Positions 1 to 7,188 of a stretch of 13,262 nucleotides of DNA are shown piece after piece. The DNA comes from Chloracidobacterium sp. UBA7659. GTDB taxonomy: Bacteria > Acidobacteriota > Blastocatellia > Pyrinomonadales > Pyrinomonadaceae. The stretch lies in the NCBI GenBank assembly GCA_002483395.1, contig DLHV01000154.1:19356-32617 (forward strand), given 5' to 3'. How positions within the stretch are numbered: position 1 is the stretch's first letter; each line of letters opens with the position of its first letter. The notes beneath the pieces were generated by a model. The model made no database searches and was not told the DNA's origin. It was given only the letters and a program-made list of their open reading frames with translations. The position numbers and the translations under genes are program-made.

Positions 1-454
1 ACGTGGCAGCGTGAATCCTGAGGCATTATCGGATGAAACGATCAACCGGGTGGTGTCGAAACTGCCCGAGCTTGTTCCAAAATACGAAGGTAATCCGATC
101 TATTTTTTTTATAATGTCGCAAACAAGGTTCACTTAGAGAGTGTTTCGGCCAAAAGAAAGAAGGAGGAGCAGCTGGATCCGATCGAGCACAAAAAATACT
201 TCGATGCTCTCCAGACTTCGCCACACACGGAAAACCCGCTGATGTCTTTTCTGAAAGAATGTCTAAACGAAATGTCTCGTGAGAGCCGTGAATTGATCGT
301 CGAGTATTTTGCCCCTGAGAAGGCTAAATCGGACCATCGCCGGCTTCTGGCTGAAAAAACCGGAATAAACCTAAACGTAATGCGGATAAAGGTCCTTCGC
401 CTAAAAAAGAAACTGGAGCAGTGCATTTCATCAAAACATCCGCAGCCAGTTTGA
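1..454 (+). CDS. ECF-like sigma-70 factor, C-terminal part (5' end cut by window edge)
   Basis: The reading frame is open to the left edge (an in-frame GTG lies at position 11), so the true start is probably outside the window and the N-terminal half of sigma region 2 is missing. What remains begins with a DETINRV motif followed by a YFF.VA.KV stretch; this resembles the end of region 2 in acidobacterial ECF-like factors, as I remember them. A linker and a region-4-like helix-turn-helix follow (about residues 75-140: LNEMSRESRELI, then LLAEKTGINLNVMRIKVLRLKKKL), which would contact the -35 element. The protein would direct RNA polymerase to a small regulon. The next gene starts 51 bases downstream in the same direction and looks like its membrane regulator, so the two are probably co-transcribed. 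The assignment is by family resemblance; the exact ECF group is unknown. Confidence 0.75.
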   Translation, partial: RGSVNPEALSDETINRVVSKLPELVPKYEGNPIYFFYNVANKVHLESVSAKRKKEEQLDPIEHKKYFDALQTSPHTENPLMSFLKECLNEMSRESRELIVEYFAPEKAKSDHRRLLAEKTGINLNVMRIKVLRLKKKLEQCISSKHPQPV

Positions 455-505
455 AACGTTCGATGGAAAAATGTCCATTTAGAATAAGGACGCGATTCTT
501 GATCG

Positions 506-1315
506 ATGGAGCCTCAGTTTTTACAACTTAAACGATACTTGCTGGGCGAACTAGACAAGGAGGAAAGAGCCGATCTGGACGTGAAGCTTCTCACCGACGA
601 AGAGTTTGCAGTGTCGATAGAGCTTGCGGAAGAAGATCTGATCGAGAATTACCTCGACGATCTGTTGACTAGCGATGAAGTTCAAAGATTCGAGCATCAT
701 TTTCTGGCTTCCGCTGAACGACTCCTGCAGTTTAGAGTGTCGCTACAGTTGCGAGAATACTCTCACGGCCTTTCGACGCAAAGTACCGTCGACAATACAT
801 TTTTTTTAACACGGTTTTTTGCTGTTTTTTGGAGAAGACCGCTGATCGCAGCGGCCAGCGTTCTCGCCCTTGTGATCGGTATCGCCGCTATTTATTTTCT
901 AGTGGGTCGAGGCGGCCCATACGCCGAGCTGCAGGCTGAATATGCAACCCTAAACCGGCAGGATCTTAGCAATTTGGAATATTACAGTGGCTTGGCGAGC
1001 ATAGTTTTGATGCCGGGCAGTACTCGGGGCTCCGGATCGAACCTCAAAGCTCCAGAGGGAGCACCCGTAAGTGTTTTCGTTAGACTGGCGCTGCCCATCG
1101 AGCTAAGGGATGACGCGGATCTGGGGGTGAAAGTGGTCCGCGAGAATGCCGAGCTTCTACGTTTCCATCCGGTCCGAGTTTATGAGAACGCCGGCGGCAA
1201 GGAGATCCGCTTATTGCTGCCTACAAAGATATTCGAGAAAGGTAACTACAGAATAGAGGTGGCGGCATCTGGCAGGGTCGAAGCGCCAGTTAACTATGTT
1301 TTTACCCTTGAGTAG
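506..1315 (+). CDS. Single-pass membrane protein, probable anti-sigma-like regulator
   Basis: A 269-residue protein. Residues 1-85 form an acidic helical domain (YLLGELDKEER, then AEEDLIENYLDDLLTSDEVQRFEHHF). It resembles the cytoplasmic domain that follows ECF sigma genes in acidobacteria, but it lacks the His/Cys zinc ligands of classical zf-HC2 anti-sigma factors. One transmembrane helix follows at about residues 112-133 (RPLIAAASVLALVIGIAAIYFL), then a roughly 135-residue beta-rich domain (RLALPIELRDDADLGVKVV, IRLLLPTKIF, NYRIEVAASG) that should lie outside the membrane and could sense a signal. A purine-rich AAGGA at 486-490 lies about 15 bases before the ATG, which is long for a Shine-Dalgarno site. 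The last 22 bases overlap the 3' end of the opposing TPR-CHAT gene. The regulator role is inferred from position and fold. Confidence 0.7.
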   Translation: MEPQFLQLKRYLLGELDKEERADLDVKLLTDEEFAVSIELAEEDLIENYLDDLLTSDEVQRFEHHFLASAERLLQFRVSLQLREYSHGLSTQSTVDNTFFLTRFFAVFWRRPLIAAASVLALVIGIAAIYFLVGRGGPYAELQAEYATLNRQDLSNLEYYSGLASIVLMPGSTRGSGSNLKAPEGAPVSVFVRLALPIELRDDADLGVKVVRENAELLRFHPVRVYENAGGKEIRLLLPTKIFEKGNYRIEVAASGRVEAPVNYVFTLE

Positions 1316-4300
1316 ATGGTTCGCCGGTATCGCCATATCCCAAACACCAGCAATGGTACTGCCACGATCACCAAAATGGACGCGATCTGGGCCCAGCGGC
1401 CCGACGAAAAGGCGATCCTTACAGAGTTATCTCCGTGTAGGGTGAATGCCGCCCAATAGTAGGGTGAGCGATATCTGACGTCTTGCGTCATATTGAGCTG
1501 CGCGTGGCGCAGCGCCTGGCCCGGCGTGAGATCGCCCACCGCCAACGCCGAGTAGAACTCGCGCATCAGTTTTTCCGTCGCATGGTCGTCAACCTTCCAA
1601 AGAGTCGAGACGACCGAACGTGCGCCGGACTGCAGAAAGGCCGCGTTCAGACTAACTATCCCCTCGCCCCGAACTTCTTTGCCGACACCGGTGTTGCACG
1701 CGCTAAGCACGACAAGATCGGCGTTGAGATCAAGTCCGTAAATATCCTGGGCGCGTATAAAGCCCTCGCTGGGGTTGCCCTTCGCATCGTACAACGATAG
1801 CAATATACCTGAGAGGTCGGGGTGCATCTCGTCAAAGATGCCGTGCGTTGCAAAATGAACGACTTTGTAGTCGCCGAGGTCGGCGCTCAACACACGTTCG
1901 CGGTTTGCGGAAAACCCGGAGACAACCGTTGAATTGCGAATAATTCCTGACACCGAGATGGCCTCGGCCTGTGATGCTGGCAGCCGGCCGAGAGCCTTGA
2001 TCGAGGCGGCGGAACGCATCAATGCAAAGCTTCCCTGAAATATATTTTGATCCTCTCCGCCCGTGCCGAGTCTCTCGTCGGAGTTTGAAAAAACCGGGTC
2101 GGCAAAAACTATGAGGTCCTTGGACGGCTTGGCTCTCGACGCGTTGTCGGCCGTTTTGAGGAGGAGGAGTATCGACGCTGACGGCGCATAAACAATGTCG
2201 TTCGTCGTAACCATCGGCTCGCCCGATTCGGAGTTTGGAAACGGGAGAGCCCCGAGCGGGAGGTAACCCAGCCTTCCATCGGGCGAAACCATCAATTTCT
2301 TATTGATCAGCTTTTCTGCCGCCCGCCCGAACAAGTCGCGACTCAGTTCAGCGGCGGCTGCCGAGTACCTTTGTTCGGCCAGGCTCACTCGGTCGTTGTA
2401 ACTCTCTACGGTATCGGCCGGATTCTGCTCACGAGCCTGTAATAGCGCAAGCAGGTTTGTGACCTGTGCCTCTAAACTGAGACGAGACGGCAATGTGTAG
2501 TGTGTGATCTCGCTCTTTCCGATCAGCCAGAGATAGCTTTCTTGCTCGCCGAGGGAGAACTCTAGAAATACCGAGTCATCATCCAGAATTTCTTTTTGAA
2601 ATTGCTGAACGTCAAACAACGGCGGATCCTTAACGGCAGAGTAAACCGGGCTTTTTTGTTTTAAACCGATCTTTATTTTCTCCAGACGGTCTTTGAGTTC
2701 GTCGATCTCTTTTCCGGTCTTATCAACTTCGTCCGATCTTTCGTCTCGACTCAAGAGCTCCGTGAGTCTATCGGATCTTGCATTCAGCAAAGCGCGAGTG
2801 TCTTTTTCCTGCTGGACGATCTCGGGTGAAGCATCGGCAAAAAATTTTGCCTCAGTGAGAGCAAGATTTTCGAGGAGCGACCGCGCCCGGAACCGTTCCA
2901 CTGTCTGCAGGGCTTGATCCGAGAAAGAACGTTCACCGGTTTGCCTAAACTTGGTTGTCAAAAGGTTGACCTGCAGATAGTATCGATCGGCGAGCCGTTC
3001 CAGAAAGCTTTTCTGTAGTCCGGAATGAAAGACGTCGCTGCGCAGTGCCTCTGTCAATGACAATGATCGCCCGATCAGGTCGATGGCCTCATCAACTTTC
3101 CCCTCGGTTCGGGACAATCGCGCCAGATTGTAGAGGTTCCCCGAGGCCGGCACGAAGTCTTTGGTGCGCGTGTTGGACGCGAGTGCAAAGTCATACTGTT
3201 TGCGAGCCTCCGTAAGATCACCCGCGTTTTCCAATGCCAGCCCAAGGCGATCCTGCACGCGGGGAAGTTGAATTCCCAGTTTCTGGTAGACCTTAATGGC
3301 CCCATTAAAGGAATTCACGGCGGCTGCAAAACGGCCTTCGTTAAGTTCAATATCACCAAGGCACTCCTCGATGATGCCGAGATAAAACTCTTCCTTCAAC
3401 TCCTTTGCCATTTTACGAGACTCGTCAAAAAGTCTAATTGCCCCGGTTTTGTCGCCTTTCAGATAGTAAAGGTTTGCCACGCTGGGCAGCGTCGCAAGTC
3501 GCCCCGACGGATAATCAGCAAGACGATAACTCTCAAGTGCTCTTTCTCGGTAATCGAGGGCCCGCTCATTCTGTCCGTACTGCTCATAGATGGTGGCGAT
3601 ACCGTTAAAAAGCTTTCCTTTCTCAATGTCCTCAAACCTATCTGGAAACAGCGCCTCGGCGTTGCTATAGGCGTCCAGTGCCGCCTGTTTTTCATCCATA
3701 GTGGACTTTGCAAAGCCAAGACCGAAATACGCAAGGGCCATACCTCTGTGGTCACCGCGAACACTCCAATTCTGAAGCGCCCGGCTTATATGGCCTTGTG
3801 CTATTTGCGGGTCGCCCACCCTTATGTGGGCATACCCCAGTTTTAGGGATGATTGAGAGATCAGGTCCTCTTCAGCGGCCTCTCCTGCAAAACGCAGTGA
3901 CTCAGAAAAGAACTCGATTGTCTTTTTGGCTGTCCCCTGAAATGAGTTGAATTCACCACAGCTAAGTGCAGAATGTGCCCGGGCCGATGCATCTATTGTC
4001 TGGCCGTTCAGTTCGAGCAATTGTTTATAGAGCGACTCGCTCTCGGCACTTGCACCGGAGCGAAGTGTAACGAGCAGCAGAAGACTAACGCTCTTTACCC
4101 GACCGTTTAACTGTCCCGCTTCCTCGTCAAGGCGCAGGGCCTCGGACAGCTCCGCCCGCGCATTCACATAATCGCCAAGGATAAGTGACAGGCGAGACGC
4201 TTGCCGCAAAAACCCCGCTGCTGCGCTTCCGTCGCTGGCCGATAGTTTCGACGCCTCGACATAGAGGTCGTGAGATCTCTGGTAACTTTCGCGGGACCAG

Positions 4301-4431
4301 ACGCTCCGGGCTTGAAGCGCGTCCGATGCTTTTTGAGCCGCTTCACCCTGATCGGCGCCATAAGCACTGATGCACACCAGGTGTGCAAGCAGCCACGATC
4401 CGAAAATGACGGTTTGCCAGCGGAAACCCAT
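1294..4431 (-). CDS. TPR-CHAT protein, exported and membrane-anchored (caspase-like peptidase domain)
   Basis: A 1045-residue protein. It begins with a signal peptide (residues 1-25, hydrophobic core VIFGSWLLAHLVCISA, likely cleaved near AYGA). Residues 60-470 are a solenoid of TPR-like helix pairs (for example GLGFAKSTMDEKQAALDAY and LYYLKGDKTGAIRLFDES). A charged coiled coil lies near 535-592 (EIDELKDRLEKIK). The CHAT domain (about 700-1000) has the expected catalytic pair: His863 in HFATHG and Cys912 in LSACNTG, followed by GARSVVSTLW. A terminal transmembrane helix (1014-1032) ends in a basic tail. The predicted topology puts TPR and CHAT on the periplasmic side with the last dozen residues in the cytoplasm. 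It starts 13 bases after the stop of the C11 peptidase gene, so the two form one transcript; no good Shine-Dalgarno is visible, which suggests translational coupling. CHAT proteins are clan-CD cysteine peptidases known to act in proteolytic cascades. Its substrate is unknown. Confidence 0.9.
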   Translation of the reverse strand: MGFRWQTVIFGSWLLAHLVCISAYGADQGEAAQKASDALQARSVWSRESYQRSHDLYVEASKLSASDGSAAAGFLRQASRLSLILGDYVNARAELSEALRLDEEAGQLNGRVKSVSLLLLVTLRSGASAESESLYKQLLELNGQTIDASARAHSALSCGEFNSFQGTAKKTIEFFSESLRFAGEAAEEDLISQSSLKLGYAHIRVGDPQIAQGHISRALQNWSVRGDHRGMALAYFGLGFAKSTMDEKQAALDAYSNAEALFPDRFEDIEKGKLFNGIATIYEQYGQNERALDYRERALESYRLADYPSGRLATLPSVANLYYLKGDKTGAIRLFDESRKMAKELKEEFYLGIIEECLGDIELNEGRFAAAVNSFNGAIKVYQKLGIQLPRVQDRLGLALENAGDLTEARKQYDFALASNTRTKDFVPASGNLYNLARLSRTEGKVDEAIDLIGRSLSLTEALRSDVFHSGLQKSFLERLADRYYLQVNLLTTKFRQTGERSFSDQALQTVERFRARSLLENLALTEAKFFADASPEIVQQEKDTRALLNARSDRLTELLSRDERSDEVDKTGKEIDELKDRLEKIKIGLKQKSPVYSAVKDPPLFDVQQFQKEILDDDSVFLEFSLGEQESYLWLIGKSEITHYTLPSRLSLEAQVTNLLALLQAREQNPADTVESYNDRVSLAEQRYSAAAAELSRDLFGRAAEKLINKKLMVSPDGRLGYLPLGALPFPNSESGEPMVTTNDIVYAPSASILLLLKTADNASRAKPSKDLIVFADPVFSNSDERLGTGGEDQNIFQGSFALMRSAASIKALGRLPASQAEAISVSGIIRNSTVVSGFSANRERVLSADLGDYKVVHFATHGIFDEMHPDLSGILLSLYDAKGNPSEGFIRAQDIYGLDLNADLVVLSACNTGVGKEVRGEGIVSLNAAFLQSGARSVVSTLWKVDDHATEKLMREFYSALAVGDLTPGQALRHAQLNMTQDVRYRSPYYWAAFTLHGDNSVRIAFSSGRWAQIASILVIVAVPLLVFGIWRYRRTIYSRVKT

Positions 4432-4444
4432 TAGCGTTTTGTGA

Positions 4445-6277
4445 TCAGAACAAGGACCGATCGGTCATATTCAGTGGAAAAGCACCTCTCCTCGTTTTCT
4501 TGCTAAATCCGTAGATGTACCATGGCTCCGCGACGTTTTTGAAATCGACCATAGTAAGACCCATAGCACCGAGCACCCGATTTGCCGTATTGTTTACGAC
4601 ACGGTCATTTGAACTCCCCTCCACACGAAAGACCGGGTTTCCTTCAACACGAAAAACAGTGTTGCCTTCAACCCGAAAGACAGGATTCCCTTCAACGCGA
4701 TAGACGGTGTTTCCCTCTACGCGAAAGACCGGATTACCTTCAACACGGTAAACCGTGTTTCCTTCGACGCGGAAGACCGGGTTCCCCTCTACACGAAAGA
4801 TGACGTTCCCCTCAACACGGAACACGGGGTTCAATTCGGTCCTTTGACTCTCGACGACCGAAGCGAGAATGCCATCGGTCGTTCGCCCGCGTAAGATCTC
4901 CGCGAGCTTGATCTCGGATGTAAAGTCGATCGGTGCCGTTTCCTTGATAGAACTTGGCTTTGACTCACGTCTTGAAACAGCCTCTAGATATACGGACAAG
5001 AACCGGTCCCAATATGCGGTACCTCTCCGGGCAAACTTAAGTTTCCTGTAGTTTCGCGCCGATTCACCATAGATCGCTGCCGTCCACGGAAAAAAGATGG
5101 AAATGCCGTTAGAGTATTGATACTTTCCACCGCTAAAACCTGATAACAACACACAGTTCTCAACCGCCTTGATCACTACCCTACACCGCTTTCTTAATTC
5201 CGTCTTCAGATCAAACCTTGTTTTCCCTTCTACCGGCCTCAGCGTAATGTCAGCAGATCCGAGCCGCTCGTCGGCGGCTTGGGAAAGCAGCTTGCAAAAA
5301 TCTTTAAGGTCCACGTTTTGCTCAAACATATAGGATTGGCATTCGTAATGAGACTGAAGCAGTATCGGTTTTAGCTCTGTACAAAGATCTGGCATCAGCA
5401 TCCCCCGATACAGGATCTCGCCGAGCGATTGTACCGCAGCGGTAACTGGCCGGACCCGTTCCAGGTCCCAGGCTGCGATATCTACGGATACGCCGCCCAT
5501 CGCGAATTCGGCTTGGCGTCCGATGAAGGATTCCACGACCGAAACGCCGACTGCCGCAGGCGTCGCCAGACGTCGTTTGCTCAAAAGATCCTTCAGAATA
5601 TGCTCGTACGTCCACCCGGCATTTGGGATATACCCTTCCGACCCAACCATGATACTGGCGTGGTCCTTCAGCTCATGACCGATCTCGAGCATACCCATAA
5701 CACAGTTGTCAAAACCGATAAGATCGAATGGTCTTTCGCCGAGCAGATCCTTTTGTATCCAACTCAATGTTTCACGAAATTTCGGGATGGTCATGTAATA
5801 CTTCGCACGGTCGTCTTTGAGAAAGCTCAGATTCTGGAATCCCGACCCGTGGCCGGAAACTATGAGGGCATAGTTTGACGCCCTTCTATTTCGTCTGCCC
5901 CCACCCTTGCCCAAACACCAATCCGCAAACTGATAGAGAGCGGACATGGTTGCCGCATTCTGATTGATTCCACCTTGGCTAACTCGACGAGGCGATCTCG
6001 GGTTCCTAAAGCTTGAGGCCGGTATCGTGACCGGCCGCTGAGGATCGGAAAAATCGCAATACTGTGTGGGCGAATCAATAACGCTGCCGTCGTAATAAAC
6101 GAGTAGATTTAACCTATGAGCTTTATCCCGCATAGCCTCTTGGATCTCTCGAAGCGCATACACCAGGTCAATGCTTAGATTGTTGTCGCCGGCCATATAA
6201 ACCATGATTGTCCAATCTTTCTTCTTCGCTGGTTTGGCCTTCGCCGCGACCGCTCGTGAGCTTTTGTTTTCTGCCAT
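4445..6277 (-). CDS. Clostripain-family (C11) cysteine peptidase with a C-terminal Arg-Val octapeptide repeat tail
   Basis: A 610-residue protein from the preferred start. After a short basic leader the C11 core begins with DWTIMVYMAGDNNLSID (residues 21-37). The catalytic dyad is visible as His143 in SGHGSG and Cys192 in FDNCVMGMLEIGHEL. A basic loop LKDDRAK lies 11-16 residues after the His, about where C11 enzymes cut themselves during maturation. The core ends near residue 435 after NGISIFFPW. Residues 483-554 are nine copies of an octapeptide with consensus N-(P/T)-V-(F/Y)-R-V-E-G, with degenerate units on both sides. No signal peptide is seen, so it is probably cytoplasmic. The start at 6277 has AGGAG 11 bases upstream and begins directly before the conserved core. 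An in-frame ATG at 6379, with AAGGAAGG before it, would add 34 residues that look non-coding. The family is usually Arg-specific. The TPR-CHAT gene follows after 13 bases. Confidence 0.88.
   Translation of the reverse strand: MAENKSSRAVAAKAKPAKKKDWTIMVYMAGDNNLSIDLVYALREIQEAMRDKAHRLNLLVYYDGSVIDSPTQYCDFSDPQRPVTIPASSFRNPRSPRRVSQGGINQNAATMSALYQFADWCLGKGGGRRNRRASNYALIVSGHGSGFQNLSFLKDDRAKYYMTIPKFRETLSWIQKDLLGERPFDLIGFDNCVMGMLEIGHELKDHASIMVGSEGYIPNAGWTYEHILKDLLSKRRLATPAAVGVSVVESFIGRQAEFAMGGVSVDIAAWDLERVRPVTAAVQSLGEILYRGMLMPDLCTELKPILLQSHYECQSYMFEQNVDLKDFCKLLSQAADERLGSADITLRPVEGKTRFDLKTELRKRCRVVIKAVENCVLLSGFSGGKYQYSNGISIFFPWTAAIYGESARNYRKLKFARRGTAYWDRFLSVYLEAVSRRESKPSSIKETAPIDFTSEIKLAEILRGRTTDGILASVVESQRTELNPVFRVEGNVIFRVEGNPVFRVEGNTVYRVEGNPVFRVEGNTVYRVEGNPVFRVEGNTVFRVEGNPVFRVEGSSNDRVVNNTANRVLGAMGLTMVDFKNVAEPWYIYGFSKKTRRGAFPLNMTDRSLF
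4616..4831 (-). repeat. Nine tandem 24-bp units encoding the Arg-Val octapeptide array
   Basis: Nine in-frame 24-base units lie inside the C11 peptidase gene. Units alternate largely between NPV(F)RVEG and NTV(Y/F)RVEG, giving a possible 16-residue super-repeat. Synonymous positions have drifted: the Arg is written CGT, CGC or CGG and the following Val GTT, GTA, GTC or GTG, while the peptide stays nearly constant. Selection therefore appears to act on the protein. Two further units downstream in the protein (SSNDRVVN, NTANRVLG) and one upstream (VESQRTEL) keep the phase and the Arg at position 5, though other residues have changed. Confidence 0.93.
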
Positions 6278-6397
6278 TTCTGAACACTCTCCTATGTGTA
6301 ATCTGACTGCGTCTGGAAACAAACAACGAAAGATCTGGTGAACGCTGCGCAAAACAAATACGCAGCCGAATCCTTCCATTTTGATAGCACCTTCCTT

Positions 6398-6422
6398 TAC
6401 GAAAGGCCTTGTTCCTTTCGTA
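6398..6422 (-). promoter_or_regulatory. Perfect 9-bp hairpin in the C11 leader
   Basis: TACGAAAGG and CCTTTCGTA flank a 7-base loop. On the minus strand the hairpin sits just before AAAGGAAGG, upstream of the alternative ATG at 6379 and about 120 bases upstream of the preferred start at 6277. There is no T-run after the stem on the transcribed strand, so it is not a standard terminator. It could be an operator, a transcript-stabilising 5' stem, or a translational control element acting on the 6379 ribosome site. The structure is seen; the role is inferred. Confidence 0.5.
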
Positions 6423-6446
6423 TATGTGTTTCTCGTAATGACTCTG

Positions 6447-6534
6447 ATCAGGTATTCATTTCACCCAACGGCTGCGGACACTGCGCCTAGGCGCGCCCTT
6501 ACCGCTGGTGGGGCAATCGGGACATATACCTGAT
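6447..6534. promoter_or_regulatory. Widely spaced inverted 9-mers (ATCAGGTAT / ATACCTGAT) enclosing a 12-bp palindrome
   Basis: ATCAGGTAT at 6447-6455 and its exact reverse complement at 6526-6534 lie 70 bases apart in the divergent region. Between them is GCGCCTAGGCGC (6483-6494), a perfect palindrome. The arrangement fits paired operator half-sites for a looping repressor or activator shared by both divergent units, or the ends of a degraded small element. A chance 9-bp pair cannot be excluded. Confidence 0.35.
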
Positions 6535-6721
6535 TAAAAGCTTGGTGCGCATTTTAAGCCAAAGACTGTCGATATGACAACGTTTATTTTTGCGAACAGC
6601 GGAAAGACTTTGTTTCCGAGTGAAATATTTTCCCGTTTTTTTTCATAGCAGATGAAGCTTGCGTTATTTGGGACTGCTACAGCCCGATGTTCGCATTAAT
6701 AAAAAAAGGAGAAATAAAACT

Positions 6722-7150
6722 ATGCCAGATTTTGGTAATGCCGGAAAAATAACATCGAGAAAACGCGATGGCGCGGTGGACGTCAATGTAGGAAACAAAG
6801 AGTATCTCTATTTCAAGGTTCAAGTCACTGGAATAAAACCTATCCTTGCCTTTGATTGCGCCCACAAGCGTCACTTGTTTAACACGGCAGGCAGTCCACC
6901 GCAGCAAACCTATGAGTGGACGCTCGCTCGTAGTCAGCCGTTTCCCGGATTGCTTAATTTCTCGTATGACGGTGACCCCGACGGATACGCCCTCGGAATG
7001 ACCTTTACCGGCGCTCCGATCAAGTACACATATCTCGTCGAACTTCGGGACAAAACGGACCAACTGATTAAAAAAGTTGAAGACGTTGATTTCGAGAGTA
7101 CCGATCCGTCAGACGTGTTTTTTGAAGGCTTGAGTGTCGATCAGGTCTAA
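6722..7150 (+). CDS. Small soluble protein of unknown function, first gene of the divergent cluster
   Basis: 142 residues, not recognised. The ATG at 6722 follows AAAGGAG by about 10 bases and is clearly better than the in-frame TTG at 6659. No signal peptide or membrane segment is present, so the product should be cytoplasmic. Predicted strands alternate through the protein (YLYFKVQVTG, KPILAFDC, LLNFSYDGDPDGYALGMTF, KYTYLVELRDKTDQLIKKVEDVDF), which suggests a compact beta-sandwich. The C-terminus is acidic. The exported-protein gene follows after 38 bases with its own strong ribosome site and no terminator between, so the two are probably one operon. The divergent position next to the C11-CHAT operon makes it a candidate partner or regulator, but nothing in its sequence shows this. 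Confidence 0.72.
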   Translation: MPDFGNAGKITSRKRDGAVDVNVGNKEYLYFKVQVTGIKPILAFDCAHKRHLFNTAGSPPQQTYEWTLARSQPFPGLLNFSYDGDPDGYALGMTFTGAPIKYTYLVELRDKTDQLIKKVEDVDFESTDPSDVFFEGLSVDQV

Positions 7151-7188
7151 GCCTTTTTCAATCAAATCTACAAGGAAGGTGAAAAACT

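Larger units (their letters stand above)
6380..6721. promoter_or_regulatory. Divergent intergenic region between the C11-CHAT operon and the plus-strand gene cluster
   Basis: This stretch separates two divergently transcribed units and should hold both promoters. I see no convincing -35/-10 pair on either strand. It contains a perfect hairpin (6398-6422), a 12-bp palindrome (6483-6494), a pair of inverted 9-mers (6447-6455 and 6526-6534), and a 6-bp stem at 6600-6618 (CGGAAA, 7-base loop, TTTCCG). An AGGAG at about 6707-6711 is the ribosome-binding site for the gene at 6722. No extra gene is evident; the in-frame TTG at 6659 upstream of 6722 has no supporting ribosome site. Confidence 0.55.

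Noticed and set aside
3268..3846. 192-residue plus-strand ORF
   Set aside because: It lies opposite well-supported TPR coding sequence with no ribosome site and no recognisable domain.
4515..4803. Plus-strand ORFs made of repeated FPSTRK-like residues
   Set aside because: They are frame shadows of the 24-bp repeats in the C11 gene on the minus strand.
4616..4831. CRISPR array
   Set aside because: The 24-bp units are tandem with no spacers, and they stay in frame within a protein gene.
6659..6721. Upstream TTG start extending the 142-residue gene
   Set aside because: No Shine-Dalgarno precedes it, while ATG 6722 has a strong one.
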